Shown one piece after another: positions 9,664-18,353 of a stretch of 64,000 nucleotides of DNA (position 1 is the first letter of the stretch; the number at the start of each line of letters is the position of its first letter). The stretch spans positions 109,944-173,943 of the forward strand of contig NZ_JADMSO010000007.1 in the NCBI RefSeq assembly GCF_015560805.1, given 5' to 3'. The DNA comes from Mediterraneibacter glycyrrhizinilyticus. GTDB lineage: Bacteria > Bacillota > Clostridia > Lachnospirales > Lachnospiraceae. The notes below the pieces were generated by a model. That model saw only the letters and a list, made by a program, of their open reading frames with translations, was not told where the DNA came from and did no database searches. Position numbers and translations under genes: made by a program.

Positions 9664-11019
9664 ATGAAAATATTGATCAAAGGCGCCGGGGATCTGGCGA
9701 CAGGAATTGCAGTACGTCTGCATCACTGTGGATATCCGATCTTGATGACGGAGATTGAAGAGCCGCTGACTGTGAGGAGAATGGTCGCATTTTCCAGGGC
9801 GGTCTATGAGGGCGAAGCAGTCGTGGAGGGAATCACCGGCGTGCGGGTACAGACGCCGGAAGAAATCCGAAAAACACAGCAGGCAGGAAAGATACCGGTA
9901 TTGGTAGATCCGCATGCTGCGATCCGTACCGCGTATCAGCCGGATGTTTTGATCGATGCGATCCTCGCTAAGAAAAATCTGGGAACAGAAGTGACGGACG
10001 CGCCGTTTGTGATCGGCGTCGGACCGGGATTTACGGCAGGAGAAGACTGTCACTGTGTCATAGAAACAAAACGCGGACATACATTGGGAAGCGTGATCTT
10101 TCGAGGTTCGGCAATTCCGAATACAGGGGTTCCGGGAGATGTGGGCGGTTATACGATCGAGCGGCTGCTGAAATCGACGTCGGCAGGTGTGATGGAACCG
10201 GTCGCGTCGATCGGTGATCTTGTTGAGACGGGGGAGATTGTTGCTTATACCGGAGGCGAACCCGTGTATGCGAAAATGACAGGGATTGTCCGCGGCATGC
10301 TTCAACAGGGAGTGAACGTAGAAAAGGATCTGAAGATCGGAGACATCGATGCAAGATGTGAAACGAGTCATTGTTTTACGATTTCAGACAAAGCGCGTGC
10401 GATCGGCGGGGGTGTGCTGGAAGCGGTCGTGCAGTTTGAACGGATCTATCGGAAGTATGCAGTGATCGTGCTTGCGGCGGGAAATGCGTCCCGATTCGGG
10501 AGTAATAAACTTCTGGCGGATGTACAGGGGAAACCATTATATCGCCATATGCTTGATAAACTGGCAGGACTTGGTGCATTTCCAAGGATCTTAGTGACCG
10601 GGTATGAGGAAATCGCAGAAGCGGCGGAAGCGATCGGTGTCTGCACCGTGGCGAATCATCAGCCGGAACTGGGGATCTCTCATTCCTTGAAATTAGGATT
10701 GGAGAAATGCAAGTCGATAGAACCGGAAGTAAAAGGTGTTTTGTTCTGTGTCTGCGATCAGCCGGGCTTAAGTCTGTCCACGATGATGGAGCTGATCCGG
10801 CTTGCGGTCAACAGACCGGGGATGATCCTTGCATCCGCTCATGGAAACAGGACCGGGAATCCGGTGCTCTGGGATCGGGAGTATTTTTCAGAGTTGGAGA
10901 AGTTAAGCGGTGATGTCGGCGGACGTGCAGTGATTGAAAAACATTGGGAAAAATGTCTGTGTGTGGAGACAAGAGAAGAAGAGTTGAGAGATATTGACCG
11001 GAGGTTGGATCTTTTTTGA
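9664..11019 (+). CDS. YqeB (EF2563-type) fused to MocA-like molybdopterin cytidylyltransferase
   Basis: A 451-residue two-domain protein. Residues 1 to about 258 match the YqeB/EF2563 selenium-dependent molybdenum hydroxylase family (start KGAGDLATGIAVRLHH; VPGDVGGYTIERLL). From about residue 265 a MobA/MocA-type nucleotidyltransferase begins, with the nucleotide-binding signature VLAAGNASRFGSNKLL and the CDQPGLS segment. MocA enzymes add CMP to molybdopterin to form the dinucleotide cofactor used by xanthine dehydrogenase. In E. coli these functions sit on separate genes (yqeB, ygfJ/mocA), so the fusion links cofactor maturation steps. The downstream xdh start is 80 bases after its stop. Confidence 0.85.
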   Translation: MKILIKGAGDLATGIAVRLHHCGYPILMTEIEEPLTVRRMVAFSRAVYEGEAVVEGITGVRVQTPEEIRKTQQAGKIPVLVDPHAAIRTAYQPDVLIDAILAKKNLGTEVTDAPFVIGVGPGFTAGEDCHCVIETKRGHTLGSVIFRGSAIPNTGVPGDVGGYTIERLLKSTSAGVMEPVASIGDLVETGEIVAYTGGEPVYAKMTGIVRGMLQQGVNVEKDLKIGDIDARCETSHCFTISDKARAIGGGVLEAVVQFERIYRKYAVIVLAAGNASRFGSNKLLADVQGKPLYRHMLDKLAGLGAFPRILVTGYEEIAEAAEAIGVCTVANHQPELGISHSLKLGLEKCKSIEPEVKGVLFCVCDQPGLSLSTMMELIRLAVNRPGMILASAHGNRTGNPVLWDREYFSELEKLSGDVGGRAVIEKHWEKCLCVETREEELRDIDRRLDLF

Positions 11020-11099
11020 TCTGCATAAAAATAAAACAGGAAATAAAGAAACCGGAAAAAGGAATTCCGCAGGGAAATCCGAAAGAAGGGAAGGGGAAT

Positions 11100-13670
11100 A
11101 TGTATACGGTTCAGGTAAACGGAAAAATGTATGAAGCAGAAACAGACAAAAAGCTGATGCGCTTTTTGAGGGATGACCTGCACCTGACTTCCGTCAAAGA
11201 CGGATGCAGTCAGGGCGCCTGCGGAACTTGTACAGTTTTGGTGGACGGAAAGACAACAAGGGCCTGCATCCCGATGATCTCCAAAATGGAGGGAAAATCG
11301 ATCGTGACGGTGGAGGGACTTTCGGAACGGGAAAAAGAAGTATATGCATATGCATTTGGCGCAGTCGGAGCTGTTCAGTGTGGTTTTTGTATTCCGGGTA
11401 TGGTCATGTGTGCGAAAGGACTTCTGGATGTGAATCCGGATCCGACCCGATTGGAAGTTGTAGCGGCGATCCGCAATAATATCTGCCGTTGTACCGGGTA
11501 CAAAAAGATTATCGAGGGAATCTTGCTGAGCGGAAAAATCTTCCGTGAAAATCTTACGGTATCGGAAAACAGCGGTATTACAAAAGTTGGCGATAAAATC
11601 CAGCGCGTGGATGCGGCAGAAAAAGTATTGGGTACCGGAGAATATCCGGACGATATTTATCTGGACGGCATGATCTACGGAAGCGCGGTACGCGCAGAAT
11701 ATCCGCGTGCAAAAGTGCTGGCGATCCATGCCGAAGAAGCGAAAGCGCTGGACGGTGTGATCGGCGTATTTACCGCGGATGATGTTCCGGGAGACGTGAA
11801 AGTCGGACATTTGAAACATGATTGGGATACGATGATCCCGGTCGGAAACGTGACCCATTATGTCGGAGACGCGATCTGTCTGATCGCAGCCGAGACGCCG
11901 GAGGTCCTGGAGCAGGCTAAGAGCCTTGTCAAAGTGGATTACGAGGTGTATGAGCCGGTGCTGGATCCGTTTGAGGCGATGAAAGAAGATGCACCGCTTG
12001 TGCATCAGTCCGGCAATATCCTGGCACATGAGCATCTCGTACGCGGAAATGCGGATGAAGTGATCGCAAACTCCAAATATAAAGTGACGCAGCATTATGA
12101 AACGCCGTGGACGGAACATGCATTTTTGGAGCCGGAGTGCGCGGTGGCTATGCCGTTTGACGAGGATGGGGTATTCATCTATTCGACGGATCAGGGCATT
12201 TATGATACCCAGAAAGAATGCTGTATCATGCTGGGACTTCCGCCGGAGAAAGTGATCGTGGAAAATAAATTAGTCGGCGGCGGATTCGGTGGAAAGGAAG
12301 ACGTCAGCGTACAGCATCACGCGGCGCTGATCGCATATCTGACGAAACGGATCGTAAAAGTGAAATTATCCAGACAGGAGAGTATCACGATCCACCCGAA
12401 GCGACATCCGATGTGGATGGACATTACGACGGCATGTGACGAGAACGGCTATCTGACAGCGATGAAAGCGGTTGTTGTGGCAGACACCGGAGCGTATGCG
12501 TCACTGGGCGGACCGGTTCTTCAGCGTGCCTGTACCCATGCGGCAGGGCCGTACAATTTTCAGGTCATCGATATTGACGGAACCGCGGTATACACGAACA
12601 ATCCGCCGGCCGGCGCATTCCGGGGATTTGGTGTGACACAGACTTGCTTTGGTTCGGAGATGAATTTGAACCTGCTTGCAGAGAAAGTCGGCATCACTCC
12701 GTGGGAGATCCGATACCGCAATGCGATCCGTCCGGGGCAGGTGCTTCCGAATGGTCAGATTGCGGACCCGTCTACGGGAGTGGCGGAGACATTGGAAGCT
12801 GTCAAGGAAGTGTTTGATACCGAACCGTATGTCGGAATTGCATGTGCGATGAAAAATGCCGGCGTAGGAGTCGGGCTTCCGGACTGGGGACGTTGCCGTC
12901 TTGTTATCAAAGACGGAAAGGCAGAGATCCACGCCGGAGCATCCTGTATCGGTCAGGGGTTGGGAACAGTATTGACACAGGTTGTTTCCCAGACTGCTGA
13001 ATTGGATTATGAACAGATCGTGTATTGCAGACCAAATACATCGAATTCTCCGGATTCCGGTACGACATCCGGATCCAGACAGACGTTACTGACCGGAGAG
13101 GCGGCAAAACGTGCAGCGTTAAAGCTGAAAGAGGCGTTGAGCGGAAAAACACTGGAAGAACTGAACGGAACCGAGTATTACGGAGAATATCTCGGAAAAA
13201 CCGATAAGATGGGAAGCGACGTGCCGAATCCGGTATCTCATGTCGCTTACGGATATGCGACTCAGGTCTGTGTGCTCAATGAAGACGGTACGATCAAGAA
13301 GATGATCGGCGCACATGATGTCGGAAAAGCAGTGAATCCGATCAGTGTGGAAGGGCAGATCGAGGGCGGCATCGTCATGAGTATGGGCTATGCGCTGACC
13401 GAGCAGTATGAGATTAAAGAGGGAAGACCGGTATCACGGTATGGCACACTGGGACTTTTCAAAGCGGATAAAGTGCCGGAGATCGAGTCGATCATTGTAG
13501 AGAAATCGGGCGTGGAGCCGGGATACGGAGCGATCGGAATCGGGGAGATCACGTCCATTCCGACAGCACCGGCAATCGTGGGCGCATATTATAAACTACA
13601 GGGAGAACTTCAGACGAAACTTCCGATCCACAATACGCCGTATGAAAAAAAGAAAAAAGCTGCAAAATAG
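11100..13670 (+). CDS. xdh: Selenium-dependent xanthine dehydrogenase, Fe-S and Mo domains in one chain
   Basis: An 856-residue molybdenum hydroxylase. The N-terminus holds two [2Fe-2S] clusters: Cys36, 41, 44 and 56 (plant-type, CSQGACGTC), and Cys94, 97, 129 and 131 (QCGFCIPG, ICRCTGY). The Mo domain follows, with GGGFGGKEDVS, PPAGAFRGFGVTQ and the catalytic-Glu region GAIGIGEITSIPTAP near the C-terminus. No FAD-binding domain is present, so electrons must leave through a partner, plausibly YgfK. It oxidises purines such as xanthine/hypoxanthine or works on urate in the reductive sense. An upstream TTG start at 11016 is possible, but the ATG at 11100 has GGGAAGGGG just upstream. Confidence 0.92.
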   Translation: MYTVQVNGKMYEAETDKKLMRFLRDDLHLTSVKDGCSQGACGTCTVLVDGKTTRACIPMISKMEGKSIVTVEGLSEREKEVYAYAFGAVGAVQCGFCIPGMVMCAKGLLDVNPDPTRLEVVAAIRNNICRCTGYKKIIEGILLSGKIFRENLTVSENSGITKVGDKIQRVDAAEKVLGTGEYPDDIYLDGMIYGSAVRAEYPRAKVLAIHAEEAKALDGVIGVFTADDVPGDVKVGHLKHDWDTMIPVGNVTHYVGDAICLIAAETPEVLEQAKSLVKVDYEVYEPVLDPFEAMKEDAPLVHQSGNILAHEHLVRGNADEVIANSKYKVTQHYETPWTEHAFLEPECAVAMPFDEDGVFIYSTDQGIYDTQKECCIMLGLPPEKVIVENKLVGGGFGGKEDVSVQHHAALIAYLTKRIVKVKLSRQESITIHPKRHPMWMDITTACDENGYLTAMKAVVVADTGAYASLGGPVLQRACTHAAGPYNFQVIDIDGTAVYTNNPPAGAFRGFGVTQTCFGSEMNLNLLAEKVGITPWEIRYRNAIRPGQVLPNGQIADPSTGVAETLEAVKEVFDTEPYVGIACAMKNAGVGVGLPDWGRCRLVIKDGKAEIHAGASCIGQGLGTVLTQVVSQTAELDYEQIVYCRPNTSNSPDSGTTSGSRQTLLTGEAAKRAALKLKEALSGKTLEELNGTEYYGEYLGKTDKMGSDVPNPVSHVAYGYATQVCVLNEDGTIKKMIGAHDVGKAVNPISVEGQIEGGIVMSMGYALTEQYEIKEGRPVSRYGTLGLFKADKVPEIESIIVEKSGVEPGYGAIGIGEITSIPTAPAIVGAYYKLQGELQTKLPIHNTPYEKKKKAAK

Positions 13671-13823
13671 AAGATAATTTTACAAAAAAATAGTGTAAAT
13701 AAAGATGTCTTCCTTAAAAAAATGTGATAAGATAATACTAGTGTCAATATACAAAGGGCATATTGTTCCCAGTACAACGACGCTATGTAAAATGTAGGAA
13801 ACGGAAAAGGAGGACATCTTTTT

Positions 13824-14549
13824 ATGTGGACAAGTGCAGAATTGAAAATGCGTGCAAAAGGTGCGTTTCAGAAGAATTACTGGTCGGCGGTCTTGGTTGG
13901 TTTTGTAATGGCGATTTTTGGTGGAAGCGCCGGAATGGCAGCGGGAAGAGCATCGGGATACAGCAATGCGTATGAGGAGTATCAATATTACTGGGGCGGC
14001 GGAGATTCTCTCGCCTTTGCGGCAGCAATGATGGTCGTAGCGGCTGTGGCAGGCATTATCGGACTGATTTTCTTTTTCCTGGATATTTTTGTTGGAAATG
14101 TATTGAAAATCGGGGGATGCCGCTTCTTTATCATGAACCAGACAGAGAATCCTTCAGCAGGAATGCTCGGATTTGGATTCAAATCGGGAAATTACGGGAA
14201 ATTGGTTCTGACTATGTTTTTAAAACAATTGTATGAGGGACTCTGGACACTTTTATTGATCGTACCGGGAATCATCAAACACTATGAATATCTGATGATC
14301 CCGTATATATTAGCAGAAAATCCGGAGATGGAGCGTCAGGAAGCATTTTTGATCAGCAAAAGAATGATGATGGGACAGAAAATGAACGCATTCGTGTTGG
14401 ATCTGACCTTTATCGGATGGAGAATTTTAGAAATGCTGAGCTTTGGAATTGTTGGTATATTTTATTCGGGACCATATTATGAGGCTACGATCGCCGAATT
14501 ATACAGTGTGAACCGCACGATGGCATATCAGAATGGATATATCCGTTAA
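13824..14549 (+). CDS. DUF975 family integral membrane protein
   Basis: A 241-residue protein of the DUF975 family. It begins with the typical soluble stretch (SAELKMRAKGAFQKNYW) followed by hydrophobic segments at about 25-45, 68-92, 130-160 and 195-220; the motif MIPYILAENPEMERQEAF is common in the family. Function is unknown; members are multi-pass proteins of the Firmicute cytoplasmic membrane. A strong AAAGGAGG lies upstream. The 153-base gap after xdh has AT-rich promoter-like sequence and no clear terminator. It stands alone. Confidence 0.85.
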   Translation: MWTSAELKMRAKGAFQKNYWSAVLVGFVMAIFGGSAGMAAGRASGYSNAYEEYQYYWGGGDSLAFAAAMMVVAAVAGIIGLIFFFLDIFVGNVLKIGGCRFFIMNQTENPSAGMLGFGFKSGNYGKLVLTMFLKQLYEGLWTLLLIVPGIIKHYEYLMIPYILAENPEMERQEAFLISKRMMMGQKMNAFVLDLTFIGWRILEMLSFGIVGIFYSGPYYEATIAELYSVNRTMAYQNGYIR

Positions 14550-14625
14550 ATAGCGTCGAAATTACGTGATTTGAGGCGTATTTCCCCTTGTGCACGGACG
14601 CTGGAACAAGATTATAATAATAAGG

Positions 14626-14668
14626 GACGCCGGCAGATGGAGAAATCCGTATCTGCCGGCGTCTTTAT
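14626..14668 (+). terminator. Rho-independent terminator
   Basis: GACGCCGGCAGAT (14626-14638) pairs perfectly with ATCTGCCGGCGTC (14651-14663), a 13-bp GC-rich stem with a 12-base loop followed by TTTAT. It lies 77 bases past the DUF975 stop and probably ends that transcript. Confidence 0.8.
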
Positions 14669-14932
14669 AAAGGAAGAAGAGAGAAAATCAAGTTCAATCT
14701 CCACTGTTTGTTATTATCGTGAATTTGCAATTTTTAGGCGAAGTCCAATGACCGTAAATACATGTCTGTATCCACAGCCATTGTCTTCTGTTTTGATATG
14801 ATCAGTGGACAAGATGTGTATACATCTCTGTTCTCTGATGATGGTATTATCATAGCAATGAAATGTGAATCACCTGTGACAAGATACGGAAGAAATTATG
14901 AAAATTCTTAATTTCAACGAAAGAAATGAAAC
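14669..14932. other. Non-coding gap, possible decayed reading frame
   Basis: No convincing gene is seen. A 49-codon open frame on the plus strand (14762-14911) has no clear ribosome site; it may be a remnant or chance. Confidence 0.4.
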
Positions 14933-15226
14933 TTACAAAACATGCATACAGTTTTTTTTTGCATTCTGCCATCGATCTTTTTGAGATTCGTATATGGAAA
15001 AAAGCCAGGAAATTGCTTCATCCATACCAGCATCGGTCATCGGAAAGGATGAACATTGTTTTTCATCATCGGGGGTGCGGTCAAAACTCCATGGTTCCGG
15101 ATAGACAAATACAGAGAATGTCTCTTTGCTTTCATCGCAACGAAAAAAATAACGCATGCCGTCGTGGCTTCCGGAAAAAGGTTCTTTTTTCAGCCCTCCG
15201 ACAGGGATCAGTTTTTTATCGATCAT
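14933..15226 (-). CDS. Small conserved-looking hypothetical protein
   Basis: A 97-residue soluble protein, rich in aromatic and charged residues (EPFSGSHDGMRYFFRCDE; VYPEPWSFDRTPDDEK). No known domain is recognised. The start at 15226 has AAGGT about 10 bases upstream. It stands alone between the DUF975 gene and the split lipoprotein gene, on the same strand as the latter but separated from it by a terminator. Confidence 0.6.
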   Translation of the reverse strand: MIDKKLIPVGGLKKEPFSGSHDGMRYFFRCDESKETFSVFVYPEPWSFDRTPDDEKQCSSFPMTDAGMDEAISWLFSIYESQKDRWQNAKKNCMHVL

Positions 15227-15513
15227 AGGGGGATACCTTCTTTCTTCTGGATTTTATGCCGCTTGTAAGGGAAACGGCGTTGTTGAATATAGTACCACAA
15301 GACAAGAAAAAGGGGCAAGTAAAAAAGTGCAAAAAGGAAGAGCCACATTGCTGTGACTCTAAGGGGGAAAAAGTTTATGAAAAAGTGTTCTTATCTTTGA
15401 ACAATCTTAGTATATCGTTTACTTGTGTAGAAACTGTGATATAAATTTGAATAGGATGTTAACAAACTTCCAAAAAAATGTGACGGATATTTTTTTAGGA
15501 CTGATCCGTCAAA
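15227..15513. other. Intergenic stretch with a hairpin
   Basis: No gene is supported here; short open frames lack ribosome sites. GACGGAT (15482-15488) and ATCCGTC (15504-15510) form a 7-bp hairpin directly next to the terminator of the split lipoprotein gene. Confidence 0.4.
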
Positions 15514-15545
15514 AAGCTGCATCCGATTTTACACAGATGCAGCTT
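15514..15545 (-). terminator. Rho-independent terminator of the split lipoprotein gene
   Basis: Read on the minus strand, AAGCTGCATC pairs with GATGCAGCTT across a 12-base loop and is followed by TTT then GACGG. It lies about 50 bases past the stop codon at 15596. Confidence 0.75.
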
Positions 15546-15595
15546 CCACATGCCCAGACCGATTGAAAGGAACGGAATGGTAAGAAACAGAAATA

Positions 15596-16417
15596 TTATT
15601 TAACAGCTTTTTCGGCAAATTCTGTCGTGACAATATCCTCATAGGGGGCGCGTTTTTCCAGTTCGCCGGCTTCTTCCAAAATATCCTGAAGAAGTTCAAA
15701 GCTTTCTTCCTGAAAGATCAGATCCGCTTTCCATGTGTTCTGTTCATAGTATCGTGTGACGATCGTTGTGATCGTATCCAAATCTGTTTCAGGAAACTGA
15801 GGTTCGATCACCTCGGCAATTTCTCCCGGTGTGTGTGTCTGAACAAAATCCATGCCTTTTTGAAGCGCATTTGTGAAACTCTGGATCACATCAGGATGTT
15901 CCTCGATAAAACTCTGTTTTGCACTGTAAGCAGTGTATGGGACATAACCGCTGTCTTTTCCGAGAGAAGCGACGACATATCCTTTTCCTTCGGATTCGAG
16001 GGAGGTGGCGCCTGGCTCAAATTCGACGGTATAATCAGCCTCTCCCTCCGAAAAGGCAGCTGCGGTGGAACCAAAGTCAATATTCTGGTTGATGGAAAGA
16101 TCGGATACCGGATCCAGTCCGTGCTGTTTTAAAATATATTCAAAAACCATTTGCGGCATGCCACCTTTCCGACCGCCGAGAACGGTGGAACCTTTCAAAT
16201 CTTCCCATTGAAAATCTTCGATCGGCTCGCGGGAGACAAGAAAGTTTCCGGCACGCTGTGTCAATTGGGCAAAGTTTACAACATAATCGGTTGCCCCCTC
16301 ATTATAGGTATAGATTGAAGACTCAGAACCCATGAATCCGATGTCGGCTTCGCCGGAGAGGACGGCGGTCATGACTTTATCTGCTCCAAATGGGGCGGTA
16401 TAGTTAGTACAAGACAC
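15596..16417 (-). pseudogene. 3' part of ABC-type substrate-binding lipoprotein gene, split by prophage
   Basis: The native portion runs from the att core (16384-16390) to the stop at 15596 and encodes about 262 residues of an SsuA/THI5/NMT1-like periplasmic-type binding protein (ADKVMTAVLSGEADIGFMGS; later LKGSTVLGGRKGGMPQ). The bases from 16391 to 16417 are phage sequence that happens to stay open, giving a GTG start and 11 foreign residues with no signal peptide. Joining it to the 5' part at 52984-53263 through the shared TTTGGAG core gives one in-frame protein of about 355 residues. No permease or ATPase gene is adjacent, so the transported substrate cannot be inferred. Confidence 0.88.
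16384..16415. other. attL
   Basis: The core CTCCAAA (16384-16390) is shared with attR. The phage arm includes TAGTTAGTACAAGAC (16401-16415), whose reverse complement stands at 52964-52978 beside attR. Bringing the ends together gives an attP of about 52 bp with 15-bp inverted arms and a 22-base centre, the layout expected for large serine integrases. Confidence 0.85.
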
Positions 16418-16426
16418 TTTTATTGG

Positions 16427-17821
16427 TTAATAGAAATCGATGCCGGTGACCTCATGGCTCGTATTGATATGTATTTCTTTTATAATGGACCGCCAGAAAG
16501 CTCGTCTGTTTTCCGGGGAAAGATTGTCGTAAGTTTTTCTAAAATCATTATGCAATATTTTTTCGATATTGTCAAAGTTCGTTTTTGGTTTCTGATCGGA
16601 TTCTTCCAGCGAAGACAGTTCCGTTGTTAATTTCTCGTATTCTTCATTGTAATAATCCCATTCGATCCGTTCTTTCTGAAAAAGAAGATTCAGGCGCTGC
16701 ATCTCCTTTTTGACCTGTTCGGGAGTCCGCTTCTTTTTGGGGAGGTCAGCTTTTGAATGGATATTCTGGCTCTGAATTTTGTACCGGTTATATTCTTCTT
16801 CCAAATTGGAGATCAGATACTCTTCTATGAGGTTCTGGCTTACGTTATGCCGGTATGTGCACATGTGATCAATGCAGGCTTTATTGCAGCGGTAATAGCA
16901 GTAGGTTCTTGTTTCTCTCGTTTTCCGGTTTATGATAGAGCTGCCGCCTCTTCCGGCGAGCAGCTGTCCACATACGGGACACCGCATCATTCCGCTGAAC
17001 AGATAGACTCTTCCGGAAGCCGGATGCTTCACATTCCGATTCGAGATTTCCTGTATTTCCGCCCATTCTTTTTCGGTCAGATAAGCAGGGCAGTAGTGAG
17101 GATTATCCCGGTATGCTCCATGATAGAAGTCACTCTCAAGCATATTGCGGAGCTGACTGTATGAAAAAGTGGGATCATAATTTTCCTGGATAAATTTCAG
17201 AGTCTTCATCTTACTTTGGTGTGTGCGGAAGTAGCGGTAAAACGCATTCACCAGATCTTCCTTTTCCGGATCTTTTACCATCCGCTTTACTCCGTCTACG
17301 GTACCGACTATGTAGCCGATCGGCATGTTGGAATCCCCGAAGATCACCTTTCCCTGCCGGATGGATGCTTCATTTACAAATTTGATACGTTCGGAGGTAG
17401 TGTCCACTTCATTTTGACCGATCGAAAGAACTACGTTAAGCTGCAGACGTCCGTCCCGTGTTTCCATGTTTATGCCCGGTTCCGACGCGGAGATCCAGCG
17501 GACATTATGCTGGTCCAGAATGTCCTGTACCTTATAGAAGTCCGATAGGTTGCGGAACCAGCGGTCAAGACGCCAGAAGAGGATGACGTCGATCTCGTCA
17601 CGTTCCACAGCTTTGACCAGTTCCTGTATGGCTTTCCTGCGCTTCAGTTCTTTTCTTGCGGTTTTTCCCTCATCCGCATAGATTCCGACAATATTCATAT
17701 CGTGTTCCTTGGCGTAATGGATCAGATAATCTTTCTGCGCTTCCAGCGATTTGCCGTGCATCATCTGTTCTGTTGTAGACACTCGGATATAGATCGCGCA
17801 CCGGAGAGTTTTTGACTTCAT
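16427..17821 (-). CDS. Large serine recombinase (phage integrase)
   Basis: A 464-residue large serine recombinase. The N-terminal resolvase domain has the catalytic serine in AIYIRVSTTEQ (Ser15) and the LFWRLDRWFRN arginine motif. A recombinase domain follows (GKVIFGDSNMPIGY onward). A zinc ribbon is at about 280-325 (CPVCGQLLAG; CNKACIDHMC), then a coiled coil (about 365-425). It inserts phage DNA into the lipoprotein gene; the stop lies only about 10 bases from the attP arm. The start at 17821 has AAAGGAG 9 bases upstream. Excision would need a directionality factor, which I could not identify. Confidence 0.95.
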   Translation of the reverse strand: MKSKTLRCAIYIRVSTTEQMMHGKSLEAQKDYLIHYAKEHDMNIVGIYADEGKTARKELKRRKAIQELVKAVERDEIDVILFWRLDRWFRNLSDFYKVQDILDQHNVRWISASEPGINMETRDGRLQLNVVLSIGQNEVDTTSERIKFVNEASIRQGKVIFGDSNMPIGYIVGTVDGVKRMVKDPEKEDLVNAFYRYFRTHQSKMKTLKFIQENYDPTFSYSQLRNMLESDFYHGAYRDNPHYCPAYLTEKEWAEIQEISNRNVKHPASGRVYLFSGMMRCPVCGQLLAGRGGSSIINRKTRETRTYCYYRCNKACIDHMCTYRHNVSQNLIEEYLISNLEEEYNRYKIQSQNIHSKADLPKKKRTPEQVKKEMQRLNLLFQKERIEWDYYNEEYEKLTTELSSLEESDQKPKTNFDNIEKILHNDFRKTYDNLSPENRRAFWRSIIKEIHINTSHEVTGIDFY

Positions 17822-18021
17822 TGTATCAGCTCCTTTGGTTCATATTATGTAAAAAAGGGTATAAAAATAACAGCCAGCAAGAACGAGTGTTCCGCTTGCG
17901 TAGGCTGCCCGAAGATGATACAATATTTTTGTTGATTAGGTAGTAGGCAATCTGTTTGCCTCATTGCATATCTTCGGATATGTGTAATTGTTTGCCGTTC
18001 CTGTTGGCGCAGGAGCGGTTC
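17822..18021. other. Integrase upstream region
   Basis: No gene is supported. It should contain the leftward integrase promoter, though no box pair is convincing. A perfect 6-bp hairpin with a TTCG loop (CATATC/GATATG, 17967-17982) is present; its role is unknown. Confidence 0.4.
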
Positions 18022-18049
18022 TTGACTTTTATGGTACATTTGCTATAAT
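18022..18049 (+). promoter_or_regulatory. Promoter of antisense RNA
   Basis: TTGACT (18022-18027), a 16-base spacer and a perfect TATAAT (18044-18049) point rightward into a region without a rightward gene but convergent with the small toxin gene. This is the arrangement of RatA/TxpA-like type I systems. Confidence 0.75.
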
Positions 18050-18055
18050 GTACTT

Positions 18056-18170
18056 AACAAGACAGCCGACGAGTAGGTGCACGCTACCCGTTCCGGCGAA
18101 TCAATTTAATAAGCTACAAAGAATAGCCGTTCAATCTTTACCAGAGACAGGGACGGCTATTTCTTATTTT
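18056..18170 (+). ncRNA. Antisense RNA antitoxin of a type I toxin-antitoxin pair
   Basis: The predicted transcript starts about 7 bases after the TATAAT box and ends at hairpin AATAGCCGT (18122-18130)/ACGGCTATT followed by TTATTTTT near 18170. It overlaps the 3' end of the toxin gene (stop at 18157) on the opposite strand, so the two RNAs can pair over the toxin's tail. The terminator stem is also usable by the leftward toxin mRNA. Ends are predicted from sequence only. Confidence 0.6.
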
Positions 18171-18240
18171 TCAAATTCAGGATGGCTACGATCAGTAGAC
18201 CAATGGTGAGTAACACCATAAATTCCTCATATGTAGTCAT
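18157..18240 (-). CDS. Putative holin-like type I toxin (TxpA/Fst-like small membrane peptide)
   Basis: A 27-residue peptide: MTTYEEF, a hydrophobic helix VLLTIGLLIVAILNL, and a basic tail KNKK. This is the layout of the Firmicute 'putative holin-like toxin' family, short peptides that insert in the membrane and are silenced by an overlapping antisense RNA. AAAGGATGA lies about 7 bases before the start. It is convergent with the strong antisense promoter at 18022-18049. It is probably an addiction module that stabilises the prophage. Confidence 0.72.
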   Translation of the reverse strand: MTTYEEFMVLLTIGLLIVAILNLKNKK

Positions 18241-18322
18241 AAGACATCATCCTTTCCGCAAGACTCGGAACGGATAACGAGCCGCCTGTCGGCTGCCTGG
18301 GTAAATACATTATTTAGTTGTT

Positions 18323-18346
18323 CCCCTGCCCTCTGCGGAGCAGGGG
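18323..18346. other. GC-rich hairpin between toxin and Uma2 genes
   Basis: CCCCTGC (18323-18329) and GCAGGGG (18340-18346) form a stem with a 10-base loop. Neither strand has a clean T-run after it, so it is a weak terminator for the Uma2 gene or a structure in the toxin mRNA 5' end. Confidence 0.4.
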
Positions 18347-18353
18347 GATTGTA

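Noticed and set aside
10839..12119. 426-codon open frame opposite xdh
   Set aside because: Long antisense frame produced by the codon bias of xdh; no plausible domain.
5760..13670. Selenocysteine (in-frame UGA) in ygfK or xdh
   Set aside because: Both genes read through without an in-frame UGA; selenium here would be a labile cofactor, not Sec.
14571..14801. 76-codon frame after the DUF975 gene
   Set aside because: It runs through a strong terminator and has no ribosome site.
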